Source: Streptomyces sp. Ncost-T10-10d (GTDB lineage Bacteria; Actinomycetota; Actinomycetes; Streptomycetales; Streptomycetaceae). Taken from it: DNA of 64,000 nt. Positions 15,764-24,322 of the stretch are shown here, piece after piece. The position numbers and the translations under genes are program-made. The notes under the pieces were generated by a model. It ran no database searches, had not been told where the DNA came from, and was given only the letters and a program-made list of their open reading frames with translations. The stretch covers positions 32,952 through 96,951 of the forward strand of contig NZ_FMDF01000168.1 of assembly GCF_900091955.1 (NCBI RefSeq), read 5' to 3'. Position 1 is the stretch's first letter; every line of letters starts with the position of its first letter.

Positions 15764-16606
15764 ATGCTCACTCTCGTCACCGGATGCCGAGGCCGTATCG
15801 GCTCCGCGCTCGTCTCACTCCTGCACCGGGCCGGCCACGCCGTACGTGCCGCCTCGCGCAACCCCGAGACGCTCACCACCCTGCCCGTCGACGTACCGAT
15901 CGTGGCCTGCGATCTCGGTGATCCCACCACCTTCGCGACCGCTCTCGACGGGGTCGACTCCGTCTTCCTCTACGCCGAGGCGTCCGGCATCGACGCCTTC
16001 CTCTGCGCGGCCGAGACCGCCGGCGTCGGCCACATCGTGCTGCTGTCCTCCAGCTCGGTCCTCGGCCCGAATGCCCCCGGCAACCCGATCGCCGCCTCCC
16101 ACCACGCGGTGGAACAGGCGCTGCTGGCCTCACCCCTCACCACGACGCTGCTCCGCCCCGGCGCCTTCGCGAGCAACGCGTACCAGTGGGCGGAGTCGGT
16201 ACGAACCCACGGCTCCGTCGCGCTTCCCCACCCCCGCAGCCACACCAGCCCGATCCATGGGACGGACATCGCCGAGGCCGCCCTCGCCGTTCTCACCGAC
16301 CCTCGGCTGCAGGGCGCGGCGTACCACCTGACCGGCCCCGAATCGCTCACCGCCGCCGAACAGGTCGGCCTGCTGGCGGCGGCAGCCGGGCGCCCCATCA
16401 CCGTCGACACCGTGACCGGGGAGGCCTGGAAGAAATCCGTGGCCCCCTTCGTTCCCGAGCCGATCGCCGACGCGCTGCTCGCCCACTCGGCCGCCATGGA
16501 CGGCTCACCGGCCGAGGTGACCGGCGACACGGAGAAGCTGACCGGCCACCCGGCCCGCACCTTCGCCACGTGGGCCGAGGAACACGCGGCCGCCTTCCGC
16601 CCCTGA
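15764..16606 (+). CDS. NmrA-like NAD(P)-binding reductase
   Basis: 280 residues from ATG 15764, after GAGAGGA. The Rossmann nucleotide loop TLVTGCRGRIGSALVSLL is of the GxxGxxG atypical-SDR type. It is followed by DLGDPTTFATALDGVDSVFL and VLLSSSSVLGPNAPGN and the C-terminal substrate region. These are QOR2/NmrA-like quinone or NADPH-sensing reductases. The AT-rich promoter with an inverted repeat suggests inducible expression. Confidence 0.84.
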   Translation: MLTLVTGCRGRIGSALVSLLHRAGHAVRAASRNPETLTTLPVDVPIVACDLGDPTTFATALDGVDSVFLYAEASGIDAFLCAAETAGVGHIVLLSSSSVLGPNAPGNPIAASHHAVEQALLASPLTTTLLRPGAFASNAYQWAESVRTHGSVALPHPRSHTSPIHGTDIAEAALAVLTDPRLQGAAYHLTGPESLTAAEQVGLLAAAAGRPITVDTVTGEAWKKSVAPFVPEPIADALLAHSAAMDGSPAEVTGDTEKLTGHPARTFATWAEEHAAAFRP

Positions 16607-16668
16607 GCCCCGCACGCCGACGCCGAAACCCCTGGCTGACGCACCCCGCGCGATGACATCCTGACGAG

Positions 16669-17463
16669 GTGAACGGACCGGAGATCCACCTCGAAGTCGA
16701 CCCCGAGCTGCGGCTCTTCGTCGCCCATGAACGCCGCAGGGGACGCTCTGCCGTGACCACCGACGGCTCCTCCACCCTCGGCCATGTCGTGGAATCGCTC
16801 GGCATCCCGCTCACCGAGGCCGGACAGCTCCTGGTCGACGGCCGCCCCGTACCCGCCTCGCACATCCCGGGGGCGGGCGAGCTGGTCGAGGTGCGCGCCG
16901 TGGAACGCCCCCAGCGCGTCCCGGGCGCACCCCTGCGGTTCCTGCTCGACGTCCACCTCGGCACGCTCGCCCGGCGGCTTCGACTGCTGGGTGTCGACGC
17001 GGCGTACGAGAGCGAGGACATCGGTGATGCCGCGCTGGCCACCCGGTCGGCGGACGAACGCCGCGTACTGCTCTCCCGGGACCGCGGGCTTCTGCACCGG
17101 CGGGAGATCTGGGCCGGGGCGTACGTCTACAGCGACCGGCCGGAGGACCAACTGCACGACGTGCTGGAGCGGTTCTCGCCGCATCTGGCCCCCTGGACCA
17201 GATGCACCGCCTGCAACGGCCCGCTGAAGGCGGCCGACAAGGACTCCGTCAGCGACCATCTGGAGCATGGCACCCGGCGCTCGTACGACGTCTTCGCGCA
17301 GTGCACGGAGTGCGACCGCGTCTACTGGCGGGGTGCCCACCACTCCCGCCTCGACGCGATCGTCACGAAGGCGCTCGACGACTTCGCACCCGCTCCCCCG
17401 GACGACACCGAGGAGAGCGACCGCGACCGGGCGCCGTCAAGCCCGTCCGGGGCCGGGGACTGA
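16669..17463 (+). CDS. Mut7-C RNase domain protein with N-terminal ubiquitin-like domain
   Basis: 264 residues from GTG 16669, preceded by GACGAGG. The N-terminal 85 residues form a beta-grasp (ThiS/MoaD-like) domain. The PIN-fold Mut7-C domain begins at RFLLDVHLGTLARRLRLLGVDAAYE and continues LLSRDRGLLHRR, with acidic residues expected at the metal site. A zinc ribbon, CTACNGPL...CTECDRVYWRG, closes the domain. Members are predicted ribonucleases. The gene overlaps the convergent marR by 27 bases. Confidence 0.88.
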   Translation: MNGPEIHLEVDPELRLFVAHERRRGRSAVTTDGSSTLGHVVESLGIPLTEAGQLLVDGRPVPASHIPGAGELVEVRAVERPQRVPGAPLRFLLDVHLGTLARRLRLLGVDAAYESEDIGDAALATRSADERRVLLSRDRGLLHRREIWAGAYVYSDRPEDQLHDVLERFSPHLAPWTRCTACNGPLKAADKDSVSDHLEHGTRRSYDVFAQCTECDRVYWRGAHHSRLDAIVTKALDDFAPAPPDDTEESDRDRAPSSPSGAGD

Positions 17464-17943
17464 CGGGGCCCCCTCCCGCAACGCCGTGACCTGCAGTGCA
17501 CTCAGCTCGACCGTCCGCCGCATATGGGCAATGAGCAGAGCCACTTCATCATCGTCGTACGCCTCGAACATCGCCGCCCATGCCCCGTTCAGCCGCTCCC
17601 ACACCGCGCCGATCTCCGCCATCCGCTCCGGGACGGTCGTGACGAGCACCCGCCGCCGGTCGGCCGTGTCCCGCTCGCGCGTCACATAGCCGCCCCGCTC
17701 CAGCCGGTCGACCAGCCGGGTCGCCGACCCCGTGGTGAGCCCGGTCAGCTCCGCGATGCGGCCCGTGGTGACCGGCACCGTCTCCAGGCTCAGCAGATTG
17801 AGACACTGCAGATCGGTCGGGTGGAGCCGCAGATGGTCCGCGACGGCCTGGTTGAAGAGGGCGTACGCGGCCATGTAGCGGCGCGACTCGACGGTCAGCT
17901 CGGCCATCAGCGCACTGCGGCGGGCCCGGGACTTCTGCGGCAT
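17437..17943 (-). CDS. MarR-family transcriptional regulator
   Basis: 168 residues from ATG 17943. The winged helix is clear: LHPTDLQCLNLLSLETVPVTTGRIAELTGLTTGSATRLVDRLERGGYVTRERDTADRRRVLVTTV, in which DxRxx and the wing are canonical. Upstream lies only the remnant tail of a flavin monooxygenase (17951-18100), the kind of gene such MarR proteins often control. It may therefore now be an orphan regulator. Confidence 0.9.
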   Translation of the reverse strand: MPQKSRARRSALMAELTVESRRYMAAYALFNQAVADHLRLHPTDLQCLNLLSLETVPVTTGRIAELTGLTTGSATRLVDRLERGGYVTRERDTADRRRVLVTTVPERMAEIGAVWERLNGAWAAMFEAYDDDEVALLIAHMRRTVELSALQVTALREGAPSVPGPGRA

Positions 17944-17950
17944 GCAGAGA

Positions 17951-18100
17951 GTGTACGAAGCAGACAGCAGCCCTCGCGGCCCCGTTACGGCCGCTTTACT
18001 CGTCCGCCCCGACGGCTGCATCGCCTGGGCGAGCGACCACGCCGACCCGGCGGCCCTGCAGGCCGCACTCACCGACGAGTACACGTCCATGACACGCTGA
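17951..18100 (+). pseudogene. C-terminal remnant of a FAD-dependent monooxygenase
   Basis: In the frame ending at TGA 18098-18100 the translation contains AALLVRPDGCIAWASDHADP followed by a short helix with ALTDEYT. This is the thioredoxin-like C-terminal end of aromatic-ring FAD monooxygenases (pattern LVRPDGHVAWR). Only about 50 codons survive, without the Rossmann GxGxxG and DG motifs, and the piece runs straight into the marR promoter. A deletion has apparently removed the rest. It is unlikely to be translated into anything functional. Confidence 0.65.
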
Positions 18101-18104
18101 CTCC

Positions 18105-18440
18105 ATGGTCGTCGCCCGCTCCGTCGCTCTGTTCGTCATCGCCGCACTCTTCGAGATCGGCGGCGCCTGGCTCGTCTGGCAGGGCCTGCGTGAGCACCGG
18201 GGCTGGATCTGGATCGGCGCGGGCGTCATCGCGCTGGGTGCCTACGGATTCGTCGCCACGCTCCAGCCGGACGGCGAGTTCGGCCGCATCCTCGCCGCGT
18301 ACGGCGGTGTCTTCGTCGCGGGCTCGATCGCCTGGGGCATGGTCGCCGACGGCTACCGCCCCGACCGCTGGGACGTGATCGGCGCGCTGATCTGTCTGGC
18401 CGGCATGGCCGTGATCATGTACGCCCCGCGCAACCACTGA
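18105..18440 (+). CDS. YnfA / UPF0060 family small membrane protein
   Basis: 111 residues forming four membrane helices. The family signature is AALFEIGGAWLVWQGLREHRGW at the N-terminus and AAYGGVFVAGSIAWGMVADGYRPDRWD in the third helix region, ending GMAVIMYAPR. The family belongs to the drug/metabolite-transporter superfamily (SMR-like) and its substrate is not established. Start ATG 18105 lies five bases after the monooxygenase remnant. Confidence 0.88.
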   Translation: MVVARSVALFVIAALFEIGGAWLVWQGLREHRGWIWIGAGVIALGAYGFVATLQPDGEFGRILAAYGGVFVAGSIAWGMVADGYRPDRWDVIGALICLAGMAVIMYAPRNH

Positions 18441-18494
18441 CCGCGCACCTGCCTATCCTGGCCCCGTACCGATCAGCTGCCCGAGGAGTCCGCC

Positions 18495-19253
18495 ATGGCC
18501 GCCGTCCCGATCGCCGTCATCACCGGAGCGAGCAGCGGCATCGGCGCCGCAACCGCCCGACAGCTGGCCGCCGCCGGCTACCGCGTGGTCCTGACCGCCC
18601 GTCGCAAGGACCGCATCGAGGCGCTCGCCGCCGAGATCAACGAGGCGGGCCACCAGGCAACGGCCTACGCCCTGGATGTCACCGACCGCAATGCGGTGGA
18701 CGAGTTCGCCACGGCGTTCCGCAGCCTCGCCGTCCTCGTCAACAACGCGGGCGGCGCACTCGGCGCCGACCCCGTCGCCACCGGCGACCCCGCCGACTGG
18801 CGCCAGATGTACGAGACGAACGTCATCGGCACGCTCAACGTCACCCAGGCCCTGCTCCCCGCCCTCACCGAGAGCGGGGACGGCACGGTCGTGATCCTCT
18901 CCTCCACCGCAGGCCTCGCCACCTACGAGGGCGGCGGCGGCTACGTGGCCGCCAAGCACGGCGAACACGTCCTGGCCGAGACTCTCCGCCTGGAGATCGT
19001 CGGCACCCCGGTCCGCGTCATCGAGGTCGCCCCCGGCATGGTCAAGACTGAGGAGTTCGCCACGACCCGCTTCCGCGGTGACACCGAGAAGGCGGCAAAG
19101 GTGTACGCGGGCGTCGAGGCCCCCCTCACCGCCGACGACGTGGCCGACACCATCACCTGGGCCGTCACCCGCCCCAGCCACGTCAACATCGACCTCCTGG
19201 TGGTCCGCCCCCGCGCCCAGGCCTCCAACGCCAAGGTCCACCGCACCACCTGA
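18495..19253 (+). CDS. short-chain dehydrogenase/reductase (YdfG-like)
   Basis: 252 residues. The NADP loop TGASSGIGAATARQLA (TGxxxGIG), the NNAG motif in VLVNNAGGALG, the catalytic Ser in VILSSTAGL and the YxxxK in GGYVAAKHGEHVL are all present and correctly spaced. It resembles YdfG-type 3-hydroxy acid or serine dehydrogenases by its C-terminal EFATTRFRGDTEKA. ATG 18495 is preceded by GAGGAG. Confidence 0.9.
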   Translation: MAAVPIAVITGASSGIGAATARQLAAAGYRVVLTARRKDRIEALAAEINEAGHQATAYALDVTDRNAVDEFATAFRSLAVLVNNAGGALGADPVATGDPADWRQMYETNVIGTLNVTQALLPALTESGDGTVVILSSTAGLATYEGGGGYVAAKHGEHVLAETLRLEIVGTPVRVIEVAPGMVKTEEFATTRFRGDTEKAAKVYAGVEAPLTADDVADTITWAVTRPSHVNIDLLVVRPRAQASNAKVHRTT

Positions 19254-19334
19254 CCCCGCACCGCCGGCCCGTACCACCCTGACCCGCACCGCCCGGGCCC
19301 GGCGAAGACCCGAAAGAGCCCGGAGACCGGAAGA

Positions 19335-19365
19335 AGCCCCGGACACACCACCCGCGTCCGGGGCT
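19335..19365. terminator. hairpin terminator between the convergent SDR and rtcB genes
   Basis: agccccggac (19335-19344) pairs perfectly with gtccggggct (19356-19365) around an 11-base loop. It lies between two convergent genes and can serve both. Confidence 0.65.
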
Positions 19366-19423
19366 CCTCCGCTCAGAGGTCCTTCCGTCCGAAGGCCCTC
19401 CGTTCAATCGCGCGCAAAAGGCC

Positions 19424-20617
19424 TCAGCCCTTCACACACACAACCTGCTTGAGCTTGGCGACGACCTCCACCAGGTCCCGCTGCTGCTCGATGACCTTCT
19501 CGATCGGCTTGTACGCGGCCGGAATCTCATCCACGACGCCGGAGTCCTTGCGGCACTCCACGCCCCGCGTCTGATCCTCCAGGTCCCGCGTCGAGAAGCG
19601 CCGCTTCGCGGCGTTCCGGCTCATCTTCCGGCCGGCGCCGTGCGAGGCCGAGTTGAAGGACTTCTCGTTCCCTAGGCCCTTCACGATGTACGAGCCGGTG
19701 CCCATCGAGCCCGGGATGATCCCGAAGTCCCCGGAACCCGCACGGATCGCCCCCTTCCGCGTGACCAGCAGGTCCATGCCCTCATACCGCTCCTCCGCCA
19801 CATAGTTGTGGTGGCAGGAGATGACCGGATCGAAGGTGACCTTGGCCTTCTTGAACTCCTTGCGGACCACGTTCTGAAAGAGCGCCATCATGATGGCGCG
19901 GTTGTGCTTCGCGTACTCCTGCGCCCAGAACAGGTCGTTCCGGTACGCCGCCATCTGCGGGGTGTCGGCGATGAACACGGCCAGGTCGCGGTCGATCAGG
20001 TCCTGGTTGTGCGGCAGCTTCTGCGCCTGCCCGATGTGGAAGTCGGCCAATTCCTTGCCGATGTTCCGCGATCCGGAGTGCAGCATCAGCCAGACCGAAT
20101 CCGACTCGTCGAGGCAGAACTCGATGAAGTGGTTGCCCGAACCGAGCGTTCCCATCTGCTTCGTGGCACGTTCCTGACGGAACTTGACCGCATCGGCAAC
20201 CCCGTCGAACCGCCCCCAGAAGTCGTCCCAGCCCGGCGCCCGGAGGCCGTACAGCCGGTCCGGCTCCACGGCCTCGTCATGCATGCCGCGGCCCACCGGA
20301 ATCGCCTGCTCGATCTTCGACCGCAGCCGGGACAGGTCGCCCGGCAGGTCATTGGCCGTCAGGGACGTCTTCACCGCGGACATTCCGCAGCCGATGTCCA
20401 CACCGACCGCCGCCGGACAGACCGCACCGTGCATCGCGATCACCGAACCGACCGTCGCCCCCTTGCCGAAGTGGACGTCCGGCATGACGGCAAGACCCTT
20501 GATCCAGGGCAGGGTGGCCACGTTGCGCAGCTGCTGCATCGCGACGTCCTCGACCGAGGCCGGGTCGGCCCACATGCGGATGGGGACCTTCGCGCCCGGC
20601 ACCTCTACATACGACAT
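19424..20617 (-). CDS. rtcB: RtcB family RNA ligase
   Basis: 397 residues from ATG 20617. The metal and GMP ligands typical of RtcB are visible: GVDIGCGMSA (Asp/Cys of the Mn site), GTLGSGNHFIEF, SCHHNYVAEE and the guanylylated-His loop SASHGAGRKMSR. RtcB joins 2',3'-cyclic phosphate to 5'-OH RNA ends in repair or tRNA and rRNA healing, using GTP and Mn. There is no archease gene nearby. The extra open frame upstream, to 20821, overlaps the divergent gene's promoter and is not coding. Confidence 0.93.
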   Translation of the reverse strand: MSYVEVPGAKVPIRMWADPASVEDVAMQQLRNVATLPWIKGLAVMPDVHFGKGATVGSVIAMHGAVCPAAVGVDIGCGMSAVKTSLTANDLPGDLSRLRSKIEQAIPVGRGMHDEAVEPDRLYGLRAPGWDDFWGRFDGVADAVKFRQERATKQMGTLGSGNHFIEFCLDESDSVWLMLHSGSRNIGKELADFHIGQAQKLPHNQDLIDRDLAVFIADTPQMAAYRNDLFWAQEYAKHNRAIMMALFQNVVRKEFKKAKVTFDPVISCHHNYVAEERYEGMDLLVTRKGAIRAGSGDFGIIPGSMGTGSYIVKGLGNEKSFNSASHGAGRKMSRNAAKRRFSTRDLEDQTRGVECRKDSGVVDEIPAAYKPIEKVIEQQRDLVEVVAKLKQVVCVKG

Positions 20618-20778
20618 AGTTCCTCGATTCCCCCGAAAAGCCTGAAAGCGCAAAACCGGTGCCAAGGTCGGCAAATGAGTCGGCCGACCGGCATTCACAG
20701 CGGCGCGTGCGATACACATTGTGTCCACCGGTCGCCATCGAGCGGCAACCGTTTTTCGCACGAAGGGAGCCCAGGACC

Positions 20779-21705
20779 GTGCGACGAATGGCGTACGTAC
20801 CCGGCACCGCGCTACTGGCAACGCTTGTCGTCGGCTGCAGTGCCAGCACCGGAACGGGTAGCTCCGCCCCCGACAGCAAGCCCGGCGAGGCGACCGTCGC
20901 CGCAGCGGCCCCGGGCAAGTACCGCACCCTCCCGGACCCTTGCCGCGCCGTTGCGACGTCCGCGCTGAAGGACCTGCTCCCGGGCGCCGCCGAACTCCCC
21001 GAGGAACAGCAGAAGAAGGTGTACGAGGGCACGGCCACCGTCACCTACAACACCGACCGCAGGGTCGGCTGCCACTGGAAGTCCGAGGCCCCCGACTCCT
21101 CACGCACCCTCTTCATCGACTTCGAGCGTGTCGTGTCCTACGACCCCTCGGTGAGCGACGACGACCGCGCCCGCGAGGTGTACACGAAGAAGGAGACCGC
21201 CGCCGGTCTGTCCTCGCCCTCCGCCACACCCAGCAGCACGAAGGACGCGGAGAAGCAGACATCCCCCTCGCCGGACTCCGCGTCGGACTCCGCCTCGCAC
21301 GCCCTGTCCGGCCCGGCCTCCGAAGACAAGAACGCGGGCGAGCCCGCAGGCGAGAACGGCAGCGCGGGCAGCGACACCGACGGCGGCACGGACGGCAGCG
21401 CAGGCAGCGCAGGCAGCGCAGGCAGCGCAGGCAGCGCAGGCAGCGCAGGCAGCGCCGACGAGAGCCTTCTGCCACGCACCCTCGACGACCTCGGAGACAG
21501 TGCATTTCTGGATGATCTGCTCACTCGGGCAGGTTCCACCGCAAAGAACCGCACGGTGAGCGTGGTATTCCGCACATCGAACGTCATCGTGACCGTCGAG
21601 TACACCGAGCAGCCGACCGTCTCCACCGTGCTCCCCGACAGCAAGGAACTGCAGGACAAGGCCCAGTCGCTGGCCCGGAAGCTGGTCGACCAGTTCAGCG
21701 AATAG
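20779..21705 (+). CDS. DUF3558-type lipoprotein with GSA repeat tract
   Basis: 308 residues from GTG 20779, with GGGA 10 bases upstream. The lipoprotein signal peptide is MRRMAYVPGTALLATLVVGC, with the lipobox LVVGC. The DUF3558 domain contains LPDPCRAV, RVGCHWKS and the late VIVTVEY strand. A low-complexity linker in the middle includes seven Gly-Ser-Ala units. It is followed by a second DUF3558 lipoprotein gene, so the pair is probably an ancient duplication. It is an envelope protein of unknown role. Confidence 0.82.
   Translation: MRRMAYVPGTALLATLVVGCSASTGTGSSAPDSKPGEATVAAAAPGKYRTLPDPCRAVATSALKDLLPGAAELPEEQQKKVYEGTATVTYNTDRRVGCHWKSEAPDSSRTLFIDFERVVSYDPSVSDDDRAREVYTKKETAAGLSSPSATPSSTKDAEKQTSPSPDSASDSASHALSGPASEDKNAGEPAGENGSAGSDTDGGTDGSAGSAGSAGSAGSAGSAGSADESLLPRTLDDLGDSAFLDDLLTRAGSTAKNRTVSVVFRTSNVIVTVEYTEQPTVSTVLPDSKELQDKAQSLARKLVDQFSE
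21394..21456 (+). repeat. seven tandem 9-bp units encoding Gly-Ser-Ala
   Basis: The unit ggcagcgca is repeated seven times with only the last base changed, inside the lipoprotein gene at 20779. The units are in frame, so copy-number change would alter linker length without a frameshift. Confidence 0.9.
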
Positions 21706-21896
21706 CCCCGCCCGCGGCACCCCGGACCGATGTCGCCCACGCCCGCCGAGTACCCGGCCGAAGCGGCATCCGGTCGCCGTCCGTCGTACCGTGGCCCTCC
21801 GGAACACCCGCCGAACCACCCGCCGACCGCCGACGCCCGACCGCCCGCGCCGACCCCCTGGCAGCCCGCCCGCCGCGCCACCCGAGTGAAGGAACC

Positions 21897-22676
21897 ATGC
21901 ACCGTTCAGCCCCGCGACTCTCCCGCATACTCGCCTGCGCCACCGTTCCGGTGATGCTCGTCGTCGCCGGCTGCTCGTCGGACTCCGGCGACAAGAAGGA
22001 CTCGGGTTCGTCCTCGTCGTCCGCCGCGCCGAGCACGAAGAAGTCGGAAGCGAGCGTCGAGCCGGCGAAGTTCGCCGCGCTGCCCGACCCGTGCAAGTCG
22101 ATCAGCACGAAGACGGTCACCTCCCTGGTCCCCAAGGCGAAGTCCAAGGGCGGCACGGCTGCCGGCTCCAGCGACACCGCGTACCGCGCGGGCTGCTCCT
22201 GGAACGGCCTCGACGACAACGGCGTGAAGGGTTCCCAGTACCGCTGGCTCGACGTCGGCTTCACCCGCTTCGACTCGGACCAGGCCCTGGGCAGCGGCGC
22301 CGAGCGCGCGCAGCAGGACTACGCGAAGCAGGTCGCCAAGGCCAAGGCGGCCGAGGGGGCGAAGAAGATCGCCGAGGCGCCCGTCTCCGGCATCGGCGAG
22401 CAGGCCACCAAGATCACGTATGACCTCACCAAGACGAGCGAGGACTTCAAGTACGCAACGGTCGTGGCCCGTACGGGGAACGTCGTCGTCACCCTCACCT
22501 ACAACGGTGCGGGTTACGCGGGCGCGAAGGCTCCCTCCGCCGACGACATCCTGAAGGGTGCCGAGAAGGCGGCCAAGGAGGCAGTGGCCTCGGTAGCCGC
22601 CGCCGACACGAAGTCGGACGCGCCGAGCGGGTCGGCCAAGCCCAGCGAGAAGGCCACGGAAAAGAAGACGAGCTAG
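21897..22676 (+). CDS. DUF3558 domain lipoprotein
   Basis: 259 residues. The signal peptide MHRSAPRLSRILACATVPVM continues to the lipobox VVAGC, and a Ser-rich linker follows. The DUF3558 core has LPDPCKSIS, YRAGCSWNG, VSGIGEQA and NVVVTLTYNG, and the tail is Lys/Ser-rich. Related to lipoproteins of unknown function that are common in actinomycetes (LpqE/LprB-like annotations occur). It follows its paralogue by 191 bases, and a hairpin at 22725 ends the unit. Confidence 0.84.
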   Translation: MHRSAPRLSRILACATVPVMLVVAGCSSDSGDKKDSGSSSSSAAPSTKKSEASVEPAKFAALPDPCKSISTKTVTSLVPKAKSKGGTAAGSSDTAYRAGCSWNGLDDNGVKGSQYRWLDVGFTRFDSDQALGSGAERAQQDYAKQVAKAKAAEGAKKIAEAPVSGIGEQATKITYDLTKTSEDFKYATVVARTGNVVVTLTYNGAGYAGAKAPSADDILKGAEKAAKEAVASVAAADTKSDAPSGSAKPSEKATEKKTS

Positions 22677-22724
22677 CCGACGCGGCGGGGCCTGCCCCAA
22701 CGCCCCTGCCCAGAGGCAGTTCTA

Positions 22725-22758
22725 CGAAGCCCGGTCCTCCCCCGAGTACCGGGCTTCG
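22725..22758 (+). terminator. hairpin terminator after the DUF3558 gene
   Basis: cgaagcccggt (22725-22735) pairs with accgggcttcg (22748-22758) around a 12-base loop, 48 bases after the lipoprotein stop codon. Confidence 0.65.
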
Positions 22759-22883
22759 CCCCTCCCCGCGCAACACGCCATTCCCTCGTGTGCCAGGCTG
22801 TGCCCGCCAGAAGTCGGAACAGGACGTCGAAGCAGAGCTTCAGGGCAGGGCGTCGGACAAGGGAAACGGGGAGGGGAACGCGG

Positions 22884-24224
22884 GTGGCCGCGATGCAGCT
22901 GACACGCACCCACCGGATACTCATCGGGCTCGTGGTCGCCGGTGCGGTCCTCATCGCCGCGATCGGTTTCGCGGGTTCGTACGCGGCGGTGCGCGAGCTC
23001 GCCCTGCAGAAGGGCTTCGGGAACTTCTCGCTGGTCTTCCCGATCGGCATCGACGCGGGCATCTGTGTCCTGCTCGCCCTGGACCTGCTGCTGACCTGGA
23101 TGCGCATCCCGTTCCCGCTGCTGCGTCAGACGGCCTGGCTGCTGACCGCCGCGACGATCGCCTTCAACGGCGCCGCGGCCTGGCCCGACCCGCTCGGCGT
23201 CGGCATGCACGCGGTCATCCCGGTGCTGTTCGTGGTCTCCGTCGAAGCCGCCCGCCACGCCGTGGGCCGGATCGCCGACATCACCGCCGACAAACACATG
23301 GAGGGCGTGCGGCTCACCCGCTGGCTGCTCTCCCCCGTGCCGACGTTCCGGCTGTGGCGGCGGATGAAGCTCTGGGAGCTCCGGTCGTACGAGCAGGTCA
23401 TCAAGCTCGAACAGGACCGGCTCATCTACCAGGCCCGCCTCCAGGCCCGCTTCGGCCGCAACTGGCGCCGCAAGGCACCCGTCGAATCCCTGATGCCGCT
23501 GCGCCTGGCGAAATACGGCGTTCCGCTGGCCGAGACCGGTCCGGCCGGTCTCGCCGCCGCAGGCATCGAACCGGCTCTGCTGCCCCCGGCCCCGGCCCTG
23601 GTCGAACCGGGCGAGTTCCAGCCCGAGTTGCCGTACGCCGAGCCCCATCCCCAGCAACAGCACCCGCAGTACGAGCAGCAGCACACCCACCCCTCCGACC
23701 CGGCCGCCGTCGAGGAGTGGCCCCAGGAGGGCCCCGGCTCGCACGAGAGCCCGTGGTTCGCGGCGCCCCAGGTGCCGGACGACGCGTACGAGAGTGCGTA
23801 CAACCCGACGTACGTCGAAGGCCTGGAGCCCACCCCGGTCATGGTCCCGTCGGGCCCCGGCGGCCGCACCCGCCCCCTGGGCAACGTGGGCACCATCGGC
23901 GCCGTCCCGGGCCCCCGCGCTGCGGAACCCCAGCCGGAGCCCCGATCCGAGGAGCCGGAGCCGGAACCCCGGCCCGCGCAGCAGCCGGAGCCCGACCCCT
24001 CCGAATGGGCCGAGGCCGAAGTCGAGTTCAGCAAGATCGCGTACGAGGTGTTCACCGCGTACACGCACGCGCACCAGGACTACCCGAGTGCGGAGGTCCT
24101 CGACATACATCTCTCGGACGGTCACAACGTCCGGCATCCCCGCAGCGCGGCCCTGCTCCGCCGCCTCCTGCCGGGGTTCAAGCAGCGCTTCGACAACGAG
24201 ATGGCGGAGAACCACATCGCGTAG
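22884..24224 (+). CDS. DUF2637 (Spd-like) membrane protein with long Pro/Glu linker
   Basis: 446 residues from GTG 22884, with GAGGGG eight bases upstream. Four membrane helices occupy the first 130 residues (ILIGLVVAGAVLIAAIGFAG, VFPIGIDAGICVLLALDLLL and two more), the DUF2637 signature. A basic helix, LWRRMKLWELRSYEQVIKLEQDRL, follows. Then comes a roughly 200-residue disordered region rich in Pro, Glu and Gln, and a small C-terminal domain (EVLDIHLSDGHNVRHPRSAALLRRLLPGFK) that looks like a DNA- or ligand-binding winged fold. DUF2637 proteins occur on Streptomyces conjugative plasmids (Spd) and in the chromosome. Role unknown. Confidence 0.8.
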   Translation: MAAMQLTRTHRILIGLVVAGAVLIAAIGFAGSYAAVRELALQKGFGNFSLVFPIGIDAGICVLLALDLLLTWMRIPFPLLRQTAWLLTAATIAFNGAAAWPDPLGVGMHAVIPVLFVVSVEAARHAVGRIADITADKHMEGVRLTRWLLSPVPTFRLWRRMKLWELRSYEQVIKLEQDRLIYQARLQARFGRNWRRKAPVESLMPLRLAKYGVPLAETGPAGLAAAGIEPALLPPAPALVEPGEFQPELPYAEPHPQQQHPQYEQQHTHPSDPAAVEEWPQEGPGSHESPWFAAPQVPDDAYESAYNPTYVEGLEPTPVMVPSGPGGRTRPLGNVGTIGAVPGPRAAEPQPEPRSEEPEPEPRPAQQPEPDPSEWAEAEVEFSKIAYEVFTAYTHAHQDYPSAEVLDIHLSDGHNVRHPRSAALLRRLLPGFKQRFDNEMAENHIA

Positions 24225-24270
24225 GACCCCGCCGGGCCCGTCCGGCGTCCGAGGACGGAACCGGCGACGG

Positions 24271-24310
24271 CGGAGGGCCGTCACCCGAATCACCGGGTGA
24301 CGGCCCTCCG
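24271..24310. terminator. 17-bp stem bidirectional terminator
   Basis: cggagggccgtcacccg (24271-24287) pairs perfectly with 24294-24310 around a 6-base loop. It sits between the convergent DUF2637 and lysyl-tRNA synthetase genes and suits termination from both sides. Confidence 0.8.
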
Positions 24311-24322
24311 TATCGAGTACCC

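Noticed and set aside
21394..21456. Short regular repeats as a CRISPR array
   Set aside because: Units are 9 bp, contiguous, in frame and encode Gly-Ser-Ala. There are no spacers and no cas genes.
22884..24224. DUF2637 gene as evidence of an integrated conjugative plasmid
   Set aside because: No tra, integrase or att-like sites nearby, and the surrounding genes are core housekeeping genes. DUF2637 genes also occur as ordinary chromosomal genes.
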